Of a stretch of 64,000 nt of DNA, positions 53,931 to 62,785 are shown piece after piece; positions within the stretch are counted from its first letter, which is position 1; each line of letters opens with the position of its first letter. The stretch spans positions 32,529-96,528 of the forward strand of contig JAEXFN010000031.1 in the NCBI GenBank assembly GCA_023400055.1. The letters run 5' to 3'. Position numbers and translations under genes: made by a program. The stretch is from Bacillota bacterium. GTDB taxonomy: Bacteria > Bacillota > UBA4882 > UBA8346. The notes below the pieces were generated by a model. The model was not told the DNA's origin. It searched no databases and saw only the letters and a program-made list of their open reading frames with translations.

Positions 53931-54347
53931 CTAGCGGTTCTTCATCTTTTCTTGCTGGTATTGCAGATACTTGGGAAAAGCCTCTTTAAATTGTATTTTG
54001 AGCCAGCCGCGCCTATCGCAATCGTGATCGTGCCACAATTCCTTTAAATAGGCAATCATCAAGTCCAATTCGGCATCCTCGTCTTCGCCGGCCGCCGCGA
54101 GAGCGGGCGGCACCATTTTCTGAGATATATTTATCTCATTGCCGAATAAGATCCAATCGATCGAAACCCCGAATCTTTTGGCCACATAAACCAAATAATT
54201 TAAGCTTGGTTTGGCTCTTCCCTGCTCAATGCTTCCGATATAACTGCGATCGACGCCAAGTTCCTTAGCGACCTCAAGCTGGGTTAAAGAGCCTCTGGCG
54301 CGCTTGAGTCTGGCTCCGAGTTCTTTTAAGCTATAAATAACTATCAC
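53931..54347 (-). CDS. XRE-family helix-turn-helix regulator
   Basis: About 138 residues from GTG 54347. XRE/HTH_3 domain about 5-65 (LKELGARLKRARGSLTQLEV, ELGVDRSYIGSIEQGRAKPS), then an acidic linker and a helical tail rich in aromatic and basic residues. As with rny, the only usual start lies within GAGGTGAT; ATT 54338 is spaced properly from it and could be the real start. A consensus promoter on the opposite strand overlaps its 5' end, so auto-control of a divergent transcript is likely. It resembles SinR-like or phage repressors but no phage genes are near. Confidence 0.85.
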   Translation of the reverse strand: MIVIYSLKELGARLKRARGSLTQLEVAKELGVDRSYIGSIEQGRAKPSLNYLVYVAKRFGVSIDWILFGNEINISQKMVPPALAAAGEDEDAELDLMIAYLKELWHDHDCDRRGWLKIQFKEAFPKYLQYQQEKMKNR

Positions 54348-54352
54348 CTCGA

Positions 54353-54382
54353 TTGACACGACACTAATAAATGTCATATAAT
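54353..54382 (+). promoter_or_regulatory. Consensus sigma-A promoter divergent from the XRE gene
   Basis: TTGACA (54353-54358), 18-base spacer, TATAAT (54377-54382), both perfect. It would transcribe rightward from about 54389 into a stretch with no convincing gene. Confidence 0.85.
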
Positions 54383-54388
54383 AAAATT

Positions 54389-55595
54389 GATCCGGTATAA
54401 AGAAGTCCAATGTGATACCTATAATATACCCGTGGAAAGCATGGCTATCCATATATCACGTTGCAATCGGTTTTTGCATGTGCCGGACGAACGCCGTCGC
54501 TATGCGCGACATCAATTCCCGGGTATAGTGATTTGCGAATTTGCGAAAATCAGCGAGGCTGCACCGTTTTTTCGCAAATCAGGCGCTTTGAAAGCCATGG
54601 GATAAAGTCTTTCAATTAAGAATCGCCTTGCCAAGCGTTTAAAACGACTTTATTCCTTGCTTTTCTCAGCCTTGGGGATCACCTGACCTCCGGACAGGGT
54701 TTATCGCAATGTTTTTGAATCATGTCGTAATAGCGTCGCATCGGTCGGCTGACGCGACCGCCAAAAATTAATTTTCGCAATAGCGCTAGCGATCGGAAGA
54801 ACCGCGCCGGGAGCCCATGAAAAAAGACATAGTAAACCAAAGCGACAATAAATTGCTTTATTGCCAAAATAATTTCCGATTGAACTCACGCTTAATCTCT
54901 CTTCCGAGTATTATCGGTTCGATGGATGCTTTAATTGATTTAGGAGGGGATTGCGTATGACCCCAAAGGGGTTAAGCCATATTTGACTTGCTGCTAAAGA
55001 TATTTTCCCAGCATGAAATCGCCAAGGCCGAGGCCCCATCCGGAGTGAACCAGCGAGTGGACGCGGTTTATCAAAAACCCTGGTATGATAGATGGAAGCA
55101 ATCGCTGAGCCAGCGATGCCTCTCGTATTGAACGGCAGCGGCATCTGGAACTCCTGGGAAAATCGCCGTTGGTGGCTTGATACTTGTTTTTGCTGAGTTT
55201 CGATGGTTGCTCCGGACTTGGGCCGCCGTTGCCGCGAGACTTCTGTCAGAATCACAATAAAGATAGCTAAATAAACAAACGTTTCCATCCTCGCGGTTGG
55301 TCGAGCAAAATGATCGGCCCATGATCAATTAAATATTTTGTAACCATTTCGACACTAATCATTTCGATACGGTAAACGAGTCTTTGTTAGTTAAGTATAC
55401 TCCAAACCGGATAGTGAACGCAATGCCAAACCAAAGCGGGGAGAACGGCTGGATTCGTGACTTCGGGGTCGAAAGCAAAGGAGGCGTTGCCGGGCGGGCT
55501 GAGAATGGCGAGAGAGCCGGATGTTTCAAGGACAGGGATGGGTTGGCGAAATAATTTTCATCCAGATATGCGCGATGACAAGGAGGTTTGGTTCG
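54389..55595. other. Gene-poor region with small-ORF remnants
   Basis: About 1.2 kb without a firm gene. Seen: an inverted repeat GATTTGCGAA (54530-54539)/TTCGCAAATC (54571-54580); a 9-codon ORF MTPKGLSHI at 54957-54986 behind a strong AGGAGGGG; a minus-strand ORF starting METFVYLAIFIVILTEV (from 55288) with a membrane helix whose later part reads better in another frame (GFLINRVHSLVHSG and GWGLGLGDFMLGKYL, ending 54994), so possibly a frameshifted small membrane-protein gene; and a minus-strand 62-codon ORF at 54679-54867. None has a homologue I recognise. Confidence 0.4.
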
Positions 55596-58094
55596 GTGGA
55601 AGGACGCAATGCTACGCGGATTCGACCGCGGCTTTGGACGGGAGCGGCAATGGTGGCTCTGCCGGCATGGCTGCTCGGGATGCTCGGTTACTGGGCGGGG
55701 TTAACCAAGGCTCTGCCCGGGGTGATCGTTTATGGCGGCGGATTGGCCCTGGCCGGGTTGAGCGGAATAATTATCGCTCGGTTGCATGATCGTTCCCTGG
55801 TACCCCTGATCGAATCCGAAAATGCTTTCCAAGCCAAAAACAATTGGGATGCGCTGGTCATGGACGCGTTACCGATTGCTTTTTTTGTTATGGATTGCGA
55901 TTTGAAATGGCTGCATATGAATGAAGCTTTTGCGCAATTACTGCCCGGCCAGGGAGCGTTCACCGATCGGGAGTCGCGCTACGGCACGAAATGCGCCCAG
56001 AGCGACGAAGCCCTCGATCACGAGCTGGCTCGGACCGTTCAGCAGCTGCAGAACGGCCGGACGGATCGCCTGAAAAAGACCTTTGAATGGCGGGGCCGCC
56101 GTTTTGAACAGCAACTCTCCTGCCTGAAGGATGAACAAGGGGGGGTCGTCGTTTACCTGGGCTGCCTGACCGAGCGCGCGGCGGAAAACGATGGCCGGGA
56201 ATGGGCCGAAGCCGCGGCCCAAGTCGCCGCCAATCTGAAACGGCTGGCCGAAGGGGACCTCCGGAGCGACCTGCAATGGGATGCCGCCGGGCCGGACGCG
56301 CCGGAGATCGAAACGCAGTTCGAACCGATCCGGCATTCCCTTTCCCGGCTCAAGAGCTTATTGGAGGAGCTGCTCGCCGATACGAAGCAGTTTTCGCAGG
56401 CCGCGGCCGCCGGCGATCTGCACCAAAGAGCGGCGGCCGCCAAGTATCCGGGGGATTTCGGGTTGATGATCGAAACGCTGAATCAAACGCTGGATTCGTT
56501 GCTGCAACCGTTGGAGGGGATCTTCGGAAGCTTGCAAAGGCTGGCCGAGGGAGAAGCCCCGGCAATACTCGATGACGTTTCCCCGGGATGCTGTGGCGCA
56601 GCCATCGCCGCTGTGAACCGGATCGCTACCATGTTCCGGACTCTAAGAGCTGAAATCGGCGAATTGGCCGCCGCCGGCCGGCGGGGTGATCTGGCCTTCC
56701 GCTGCGATATCCGCCAGTTGCAGGGCGGTTATGGCGAGATCGTTCAAAATGTCAACCTGGTGCTGGAGGCGGTGACGGAACCGCTCGGCGAAGCCTCGCG
56801 GGTCCTGGAAAAAATGGCGGTCAATGATTTTACGCTGACCATGAACGGTGCCTACCAGGGCCGGTTCGGTGATCTGGCCGAAAAAATCAACCAGGTGCAT
56901 GCGCGGATGCTCAGCGTGGAGGATGCTTTCGTTAAGGCGGCGGACGGCGATATCAGCCGGCTGACCGAACTGCGGGAGATCGGCAGGCGTTCCGCCAATG
57001 ACCGCCTGGTGCCTTCGATGGTGGCCATGTTGACCGAGGTGCAAAACCTGCTTCAGGAGGGCAATCGCCTGGCGGAGGCCGCCCTCTCCGGAAACTTAGT
57101 GGTGCGGGGCGATGAATCCAAGCTGAAAGGGGAGTATCGCCGGATTATTCGCGGTTTCAACCGGACGCTGGATGCCGTCACCGCTCCTATCGATGAGGCG
57201 GCACGGATCTTGCAGGAAGTGGCGCGCGGAAACCTCAGCCAGTTGATGCGGGGGGATTATCGGGGCAGTTATGCGGCGATTAAGGATTCGCTCAATCAAA
57301 CCATTGAAGCGTTGAATGGGATCTTAAACGAGATCCGCGAGGCTGCGGACCAGGTCGCTGCCGGTGCGCGGCAAGTCGCCGGCGCCAGCCAGAATCTGTC
57401 CCAGGGTGCCACGGAGCAGGCATTATCCGTGGAAGAACTTACATCGTCTATCACCCAAATGGCCGCCCAGACGCGAGAGAACGCCGCCCACGCCGGCCGT
57501 GCCGATGAACTGGCGTTGCTCGCCAAGCAGAGCGCTGAAAACGGCAACACTCAGATGCAAACGATGGTGAAGGCGATGAGTGAGATTAACGAGGCTTCCG
57601 TCAGTATCTCCAAGATCATTAAGGCCATTGACGACATTGCGTTTCAAACCAATATCCTCGCCCTGAACGCGGCGGTCGAGGCCGCCCGCGCCGGCCAGCA
57701 CGGCAAAGGCTTCGCGGTGGTGGCCGCGGAGGTAAGAAACCTGGCCACCCGCAGCGCGGATGCGGCCAAAGAAACGAGCGCGCTCATTGAAAGCTCGATC
57801 CGCAAAGCTACGGCGGGAATGGAGGTTGCCCGAGAGACTGCCCGGGCGTTGACGGCGATCGTGACCGAAGTGGCGCAGGCCGCCGATTTGGTGGGGGATA
57901 TCGCGACTGCCTCCAATGAGCAGGCCAACGCGATAACCCAGATCAATCAGGGCATCGAACAGGTAGCGAATGTGGTGCAGACCAATACCGCCACGGCCGA
58001 GGAGAGCGCGGCGGCCAGCGAAGAGCTTTCCAATCAGGCGACCCACCTCCATATGATGGTGGGCCAGTTCGAATTAGAACTGGCCGAAACGTGA
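55596..58094 (+). CDS. Methyl-accepting chemotaxis protein with PAS-like and repeated HAMP domains
   Basis: About 832 residues. GTG 55596 follows AGGAGG by 9 bases; the longer frame from 55521 lacks a site. Two close membrane helices (about 14-60) with almost no extracellular loop, then a PAS-like domain (ALVMDALPIAFFVMDCDLKW), several HAMP-like units in series (about 210-560), and a C-terminal signalling hairpin with the invariant tip DDIAFQTNILALNAAVEAAR. It senses inside the cell. No other chemotaxis gene is near. Confidence 0.93.
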   Translation: MEGRNATRIRPRLWTGAAMVALPAWLLGMLGYWAGLTKALPGVIVYGGGLALAGLSGIIIARLHDRSLVPLIESENAFQAKNNWDALVMDALPIAFFVMDCDLKWLHMNEAFAQLLPGQGAFTDRESRYGTKCAQSDEALDHELARTVQQLQNGRTDRLKKTFEWRGRRFEQQLSCLKDEQGGVVVYLGCLTERAAENDGREWAEAAAQVAANLKRLAEGDLRSDLQWDAAGPDAPEIETQFEPIRHSLSRLKSLLEELLADTKQFSQAAAAGDLHQRAAAAKYPGDFGLMIETLNQTLDSLLQPLEGIFGSLQRLAEGEAPAILDDVSPGCCGAAIAAVNRIATMFRTLRAEIGELAAAGRRGDLAFRCDIRQLQGGYGEIVQNVNLVLEAVTEPLGEASRVLEKMAVNDFTLTMNGAYQGRFGDLAEKINQVHARMLSVEDAFVKAADGDISRLTELREIGRRSANDRLVPSMVAMLTEVQNLLQEGNRLAEAALSGNLVVRGDESKLKGEYRRIIRGFNRTLDAVTAPIDEAARILQEVARGNLSQLMRGDYRGSYAAIKDSLNQTIEALNGILNEIREAADQVAAGARQVAGASQNLSQGATEQALSVEELTSSITQMAAQTRENAAHAGRADELALLAKQSAENGNTQMQTMVKAMSEINEASVSISKIIKAIDDIAFQTNILALNAAVEAARAGQHGKGFAVVAAEVRNLATRSADAAKETSALIESSIRKATAGMEVARETARALTAIVTEVAQAADLVGDIATASNEQANAITQINQGIEQVANVVQTNTATAEESAAASEELSNQATHLHMMVGQFELELAET

Positions 58095-58118
58095 GAAATA
58101 CCGCCGTTCCCAAAGGCG

Positions 58119-58140
58119 GCAGGTGCGGTACCTGCTTTTC
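58119..58140 (+). terminator. Terminator of the chemoreceptor gene
   Basis: GCAGGT-GCGGT-ACCTGC followed by TTTT. Confidence 0.75.
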
Positions 58141-58241
58141 CGGCGCCGATTTCAAGCCGGTGATCAGCCGCATTCAATCTTTTGATGAGACGGCTCCCGG
58201 TTCGAAAGAATTTATCCGATGACTTTTAAGGAAACCGCCCC

Positions 58242-58270
58242 TTGACGCTGGGGCGCGGGTGTGTTAAAAT
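58242..58270 (+). promoter_or_regulatory. Sigma-A promoter of the methionine operon
   Basis: TTGACG (58242-58247), 17-base spacer, TAAAAT (58265-58270); it precedes the S-box leader. Confidence 0.8.
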
Positions 58271-58339
58271 TAACAGGAATTACGGATAAATTCCATTGTC
58301 TTAGTATGTTTTCCAATTGAATAATTTCAAGCTAAGAAA

Positions 58340-58492
58340 CTCTTATCGAGAGAAGGGGAGGGACCGGCCCGATGAACCTTCGGCAACCTTGTGACACTGA
58401 TCCAGCAAGGTGCCAATTCCGACAGGGAAACCTGGCAGATGAGAGAGGACACGCGTTTCAGCAGGCCTCTTTCCATCGGGAAGAGGCTTTTT
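58340..58492 (+). ncRNA. SAM-I (S-box) riboswitch with terminator
   Basis: P1 pairs CTCTTATC (58340-58347) with GATGAGAG (58438-58445). Conserved core elements are GAGAAGGGGAGGGACC, GATGAACCTTCGGCAACC, AAGGTGCCAATTCC and the GGCAGATGAGAG closing strand. The terminator GCCTCTTTCC/GGGAAGAGGC (58465-58487) then U-run follows. SAM binding stabilises P1 and permits termination, so metI-metC (and probably metNPQ) are switched off when SAM is plentiful. Confidence 0.97.
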
Positions 58493-58535
58493 CATTTTTC
58501 ATATTGAGAAACGAAATAGAGCAGGGAGATTTGCG

Positions 58536-59672
58536 ATGAAGATTGAGACGGTACTGGCCCATGCGGGACTCTGCAGCGATTCCACCACTGGCGCAGTGAG
58601 TACGCCGATCTATCAGACCGCCACCTTTCGCCACCCGGCGTTGGGAGTGAGCACCGGCTATGATTATTCCCGGACCGTCAACCCGACCCGCCAGGTTCTG
58701 GAACAGGTGCTGGCCGAGCTTGAGCGGGGTGAACGCGGTTTTGCCTTCGCCTCGGGGATGGCCGCCATTACCGCGGTATTAATGGCGTTCGCCGCCAATG
58801 ATCACATCGTGGTCTCCGATGATCTTTATGGCGGGACCTACCGCCTGCTGGAACAGAACTTCAGACAATTCGGACTCGCGGCAAGTTACGCCGACAGCAC
58901 CGTCCCGGGCGCGATCGAGCGGGCGGTATTGCCGGGCCGGACCAAGGCGATTTTCATTGAAACTCCGTCCAATCCGCTGATGAAAGTGACTGATCTGGAA
59001 CAGGTGATCGAGCTCGGCCACAGGCTGGGCCTTTGGGTCATTGTGGACAATACCTTCATGACGCCTTATCTGCAACGGCCTTTGGAATGGGGAGCGGATC
59101 TGGTGGTGCACAGCGGGACCAAGTTCCTGGCCGGCCATAACGATCTGTTGGCCGGAGTCGTGGTCGCCCGGACTGCGGAACTCAGCGAGCGGATCAAATT
59201 CATTCAGAATTCCACCGGCGCGGTGCTGGGACCCCAGGATAGCTGGTTGATGCTGCGCGGCCTCAAGACGCTGGCCCTGCGGCTGGAACGGCAGCAGCAG
59301 AACGCGGCGCGGATTGCCGAGTGGCTGGCGACCCACCCCGCGGTCAAAGCAGTAAATTACCCCGGCCTCGCCAATCATCCCGGTCATGTCATTCAAAACC
59401 GACAGGCCTCGGGGTTCGGAGCGATGCTCTCCTTCACCGTGAAGGATCCGGCGCTGGTGGAACGGATCATCAACCGGGTCCGCCTGATCACTTTCGCCGA
59501 GAGTCTGGGCGGGGTGGAAACCTTGATTACCTATCCGGTCCGGCAGACGCACGCCGATATTCCCGAGGCGATCCGGGAGCGGATCGGAGTAACCCCGGAT
59601 TTGTTGCGATTATCGGTGGGCATCGAAGCGCCCGACGATCTGATCGCCGATCTGGAACAGGCCATGCAGTAA
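58536..59672 (+). CDS. metI: Cystathionine gamma-synthase / O-acetylhomoserine thiolyase (MetI type)
   Basis: 378 residues, fold-type I PLP enzyme of the Cys/Met metabolism family. PLP lysine K196 in HSGTKFLAGHND; phosphate-binding ASGMAAITAV; YSRTVNPTR and SLGGVETLITYP are typical. Position directly behind an S-box and before a second PLP enzyme copies the metI-metC operon of Bacillus. It joins an acyl-homoserine with cysteine or sulfide. ATG behind GCAGGGAG. Confidence 0.92.
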   Translation: MKIETVLAHAGLCSDSTTGAVSTPIYQTATFRHPALGVSTGYDYSRTVNPTRQVLEQVLAELERGERGFAFASGMAAITAVLMAFAANDHIVVSDDLYGGTYRLLEQNFRQFGLAASYADSTVPGAIERAVLPGRTKAIFIETPSNPLMKVTDLEQVIELGHRLGLWVIVDNTFMTPYLQRPLEWGADLVVHSGTKFLAGHNDLLAGVVVARTAELSERIKFIQNSTGAVLGPQDSWLMLRGLKTLALRLERQQQNAARIAEWLATHPAVKAVNYPGLANHPGHVIQNRQASGFGAMLSFTVKDPALVERIINRVRLITFAESLGGVETLITYPVRQTHADIPEAIRERIGVTPDLLRLSVGIEAPDDLIADLEQAMQ

Positions 59673-59756
59673 AAGCTCGCATGAGTGAGAAATTTATTAG
59701 GAAGAACGAAGGTCAGGCAGCTGGCGCTTCCGTTCGATTCCGAGGAGTGAAGCTTC

Positions 59757-60890
59757 ATGAAATATGCCACCCGAATCCTGCATAACGGCAATGAGTTGGA
59801 TCCGCGCACCGGGGCGTTGAGCATCCCGATCTATCAGGCCTCCACCTTTCACCAGCCCGACGTGGAGCATCCCGGCGCATACGACTATTCGCGTTCCGGC
59901 AATCCGACCCGGGAGGCGCTGGAGAACGTTCTAGCCGCGCTGGAAAACGGAACCAAAGCCTATGCCTTCGCCTCGGGCATGGCCGCCGTATCGTCGGCAT
60001 TGGCCATCTTCGCGCAAGGCGACCACATTGTGGCCACCGAAGACATTTACGGCGGCTCCTATCGCATTTTGACCCGGTTCTTCAAGAAATTCGGGCTGGA
60101 ATGCACCTTCGTGGACATGACCCGGCCCGAAAATATCGCGGCGGCGCTCCGGCCCAATACCAAGGCGCTCTTTCTGGAGACGCCCTCCAACCCGTTGCTG
60201 AAGATCACCGATATCCGGGCCGTGGTGGCCCTCGCCAAAGAACACGGCTTGCTGACCCTGCTCGACAACACGTTCATGTCGCCCTATTTCCAGCAATCGC
60301 TGGATCTGGGGGTCGACATCGTGATCCACAGCGCCACCAAGTTTCTGGGCGGGCATAGCGACGTGATTGGCGGCGCGGTGATTACGAAAGCAGCGGAGCT
60401 GGCCTCCAAAATTTATTTCGTCCAGAATGGCTTCGGCGCGATCTTGGGGCCGCAGGACTCGTGGCTGCTGCTGCGGGGCATCAAGACCCTGCGGGCCCGG
60501 ATGGAGCTCCAGCAACAATCGGCCTTGTTCATCGCCGAATGGCTGCGGCGTCAGCCTTGGGTCAGCGCCGTTTATTATCCGGGGCTCCCCGATCATCCCG
60601 GTTACGCCATTCATCATGGCCAGGCCACCGGCGCAGGCGCGGTGCTTTCCTTCAAGACCGATACCGTCGAGCGGGCCCTGCGCATCATGAAAGCGGTCAA
60701 GCTATGGTCGGTGGCGGTCAGTCTCGGCGGCGTCGAGTCGATCCTTTCCTATCCGGTCAAGATGTCGCATGCCTCGATCCCCGCTCCCGAACGGGAAAGA
60801 CTGGGCATTACCGACAACCTGATCCGGTTGTCGGTCGGCCTGGAGGATCCACAGGATCTGGTGGACGATTTCGGCGGCGGGGATTCGTAA
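59757..60890 (+). CDS. metC: Cystathionine beta-lyase (MetC type)
   Basis: 377 residues, close relative of the preceding enzyme. PLP lysine K195 in HSATKFLGGHSDV; ASGMAAVSSAL phosphate loop; YSRSGNPTREALE. Conversion of cystathionine to homocysteine is inferred from operon position and from the Bacillus metC pattern; sequence alone does not separate lyase from synthase with full certainty. ATG with GAGGAGTG upstream. The methionine transporter follows. Confidence 0.9.
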   Translation: MKYATRILHNGNELDPRTGALSIPIYQASTFHQPDVEHPGAYDYSRSGNPTREALENVLAALENGTKAYAFASGMAAVSSALAIFAQGDHIVATEDIYGGSYRILTRFFKKFGLECTFVDMTRPENIAAALRPNTKALFLETPSNPLLKITDIRAVVALAKEHGLLTLLDNTFMSPYFQQSLDLGVDIVIHSATKFLGGHSDVIGGAVITKAAELASKIYFVQNGFGAILGPQDSWLLLRGIKTLRARMELQQQSALFIAEWLRRQPWVSAVYYPGLPDHPGYAIHHGQATGAGAVLSFKTDTVERALRIMKAVKLWSVAVSLGGVESILSYPVKMSHASIPAPERERLGITDNLIRLSVGLEDPQDLVDDFGGGDS

Positions 60891-61035
60891 TCGGGACGGC
60901 GCTGCAAGCCGTCAATAAAATTCCCCGCGCGGGATCAGGAAACAAAGCAGGTTTACTACCGGGGCTCGTTGCCGCAGCTTTCAGCCGCGGGGACGCAGGC
61001 CGGTTACAGCGGTGAGCCGCTGGGAGGAAATGAGA

Positions 61036-62106
61036 ATGACGGATTCGATTATCGAGTTTCAGAAGGTTACCAAGATTTATCAGCAAAAGGACGTGCAAGT
61101 GGTGGCGCTGCGCGATGTCGATTTACAGATTGCCCGGGGCGAGATCTTCGGCATCATCGGGTTGAGCGGCGCGGGCAAAAGCACCTTGCTCCGCAGCATC
61201 AACCGGCTGGAGGTTCCGCAGTCGGGAACGGTGACGGTGGACGGCAACGACATCACCAAACTGAGCGGCAATGATCTGCGGCAGGCCCGCCGCAAGATCG
61301 GGATGATTTTTCAACACTTCAACCTGTTGACGTCGCGCACCGTCCGGGACAACATCGCTTTTCCGCTGGAAGTGGCCGGAGTCGCCCCGGACCGGATCGA
61401 AGAGCGGGTGCAGGAGCTGGCGGAACTGGTCGGCCTGGCCGACAAGCTGAATGCCTATCCGGCCCAGTTGAGCGGCGGCCAGAAGCAACGGGTGGGCATC
61501 GCCCGGGCGCTGGCCAACCAGCCCCAGATCCTGCTGTGCGATGAGGCGACCTCGGCCTTGGATCCGCAGACCACCGGCTCCATCCTTGAGTTGCTGCGCG
61601 ATGTCAACCAGCGCTTCGGCCTGACGATTGTGTTGATCACCCACGAGATCCAGGTCATCAAGGCGATCTGCGATTCGATGGCGATGATCGAGGACGGCCG
61701 GATCGTCGAGCACGGCCCGGTGGTGGAGGTCTTCGCCAATCCTCGGACCGCCATCGCCCGCCGCTTCATCGCCAGCGCCCTGCATGGCGAAGTCCCCCGC
61801 GGCTTGCTGAGCAGACCGGACCGTTCCCGGGAGGGCGAGGAAGGAGAACTGGTGCGCATTTCCTTCCTGGGCGAGGTGGCCCGGGAACCGATTATCGCTT
61901 CCTTGATTCGCCAATTCGGAGTGAACGTCAACATCCTTCACGCCAACCTGGATTTCATCAAGGATACTCCGTTCGGGTCGCTGTTGATCGAATTGACCGG
62001 TCCGTCGGATAAGATCGCCCAATCCTTAGCATACCTCACGAGCCAGGGGTTACGAATCGAGGTGATACGCGATGGGGAACCCGCAACTCTGGATGCTGCT
62101 CCTTAA
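61036..62106 (+). CDS. metN: Methionine ABC transporter ATPase
   Basis: About 356 residues. Walker A GLSGAGKSTLL, signature LSGGQKQRVGIAR, Walker B ILLCDEATSALDP, switch histidine in LITHEIQVI. A C-terminal NIL domain (about 265-345: ISFLGEVAREPIIASLIRQF) senses intracellular methionine and inhibits transport. ATG 61036 is preferred since GGGAGG (61022-61027) fits it; ATG 61030 and GTG 61012 are possible. Overlaps metP by 35 bases. Confidence 0.95.
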   Translation: MTDSIIEFQKVTKIYQQKDVQVVALRDVDLQIARGEIFGIIGLSGAGKSTLLRSINRLEVPQSGTVTVDGNDITKLSGNDLRQARRKIGMIFQHFNLLTSRTVRDNIAFPLEVAGVAPDRIEERVQELAELVGLADKLNAYPAQLSGGQKQRVGIARALANQPQILLCDEATSALDPQTTGSILELLRDVNQRFGLTIVLITHEIQVIKAICDSMAMIEDGRIVEHGPVVEVFANPRTAIARRFIASALHGEVPRGLLSRPDRSREGEEGELVRISFLGEVAREPIIASLIRQFGVNVNILHANLDFIKDTPFGSLLIELTGPSDKIAQSLAYLTSQGLRIEVIRDGEPATLDAAP

Positions 62107-62728
62107 CGCCTTATGGGAGACCGTTTACATGGTGGGAGTGTCGCTCCTGCTGTCGGCGGTATTCGGCCTGCCGCTGGGGATATTGCTGGTGATCACGGCC
62201 CCGGGTCATATCCGGCCCAACAGCGCCGTCTACAATGCGCTGGCGGTGATCGTCAATATCGGGCGCTCGCTGCCCTTTGTCATCCTGCTGGTGGCGATCG
62301 TCCCGTTTACCCGGCTGGTGGTGGGCACTTCGATCGGGACCAATGGCGCGATCGTGCCGCTGACGGTGAGCGCTATTCCTTTTCTGGCGCGGGTGGTGGA
62401 ATCGGCCCTGCTGGAAGTGGACCGGGGCGTGATCGAGGCGTCGCAAGCCATGGGCGCGACTACCTGGCAGATCATCTCGAAGGTATTGATCCCGGAAGCC
62501 AAGTCCGGCTTACTGCTGGGCCTGACCATCACCGCCGTCAGTCTGGTCGGTTATTCGGCCATGGCCGGCGCGGTGGGCGGCGGCGGTCTGGGCGATTTGG
62601 CCATTCGCTACGGTTATCAGCGCTTTCAGCCCGAGGTGATGTTGGCCACGGTGATCGTGCTGGTGGTCCTGGTGCAGGGCGTCCAGTCGCTCGGCGATTG
62701 GGTGGCGCGCCGCGTGAAGCGACGCTAG
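62072..62728 (+). CDS. metP: Methionine ABC transporter permease
   Basis: 218 residues with five membrane helices (LLLSAVFGLPLGILLVIT first); the cytoplasmic coupling loop is VIEASQAMGATTWQIISKVL followed by IPEAKSGLL. GGGGLGDLAIRYGYQRF is highly conserved in MetI/MetP permeases. Translation starts inside metN, so it is coupled. Partner of the MetN ATPase and MetQ binding protein. Confidence 0.95.
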   Translation: MGNPQLWMLLLNALWETVYMVGVSLLLSAVFGLPLGILLVITAPGHIRPNSAVYNALAVIVNIGRSLPFVILLVAIVPFTRLVVGTSIGTNGAIVPLTVSAIPFLARVVESALLEVDRGVIEASQAMGATTWQIISKVLIPEAKSGLLLGLTITAVSLVGYSAMAGAVGGGGLGDLAIRYGYQRFQPEVMLATVIVLVVLVQGVQSLGDWVARRVKRR

Positions 62729-62785
62729 CTTTCGGTTTTGCTAAGCCAATCTCAATATGAGTAAAAAAATAAGGAGGAATTTTCG

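Noticed and set aside
54387..54605. 72-codon ORF with an ERRRYARHQFPG segment resembling the start of a PilZ domain
   Set aside because: Too short for PilZ, TTG start with no ribosome site, and no further motif; similarity is probably chance.
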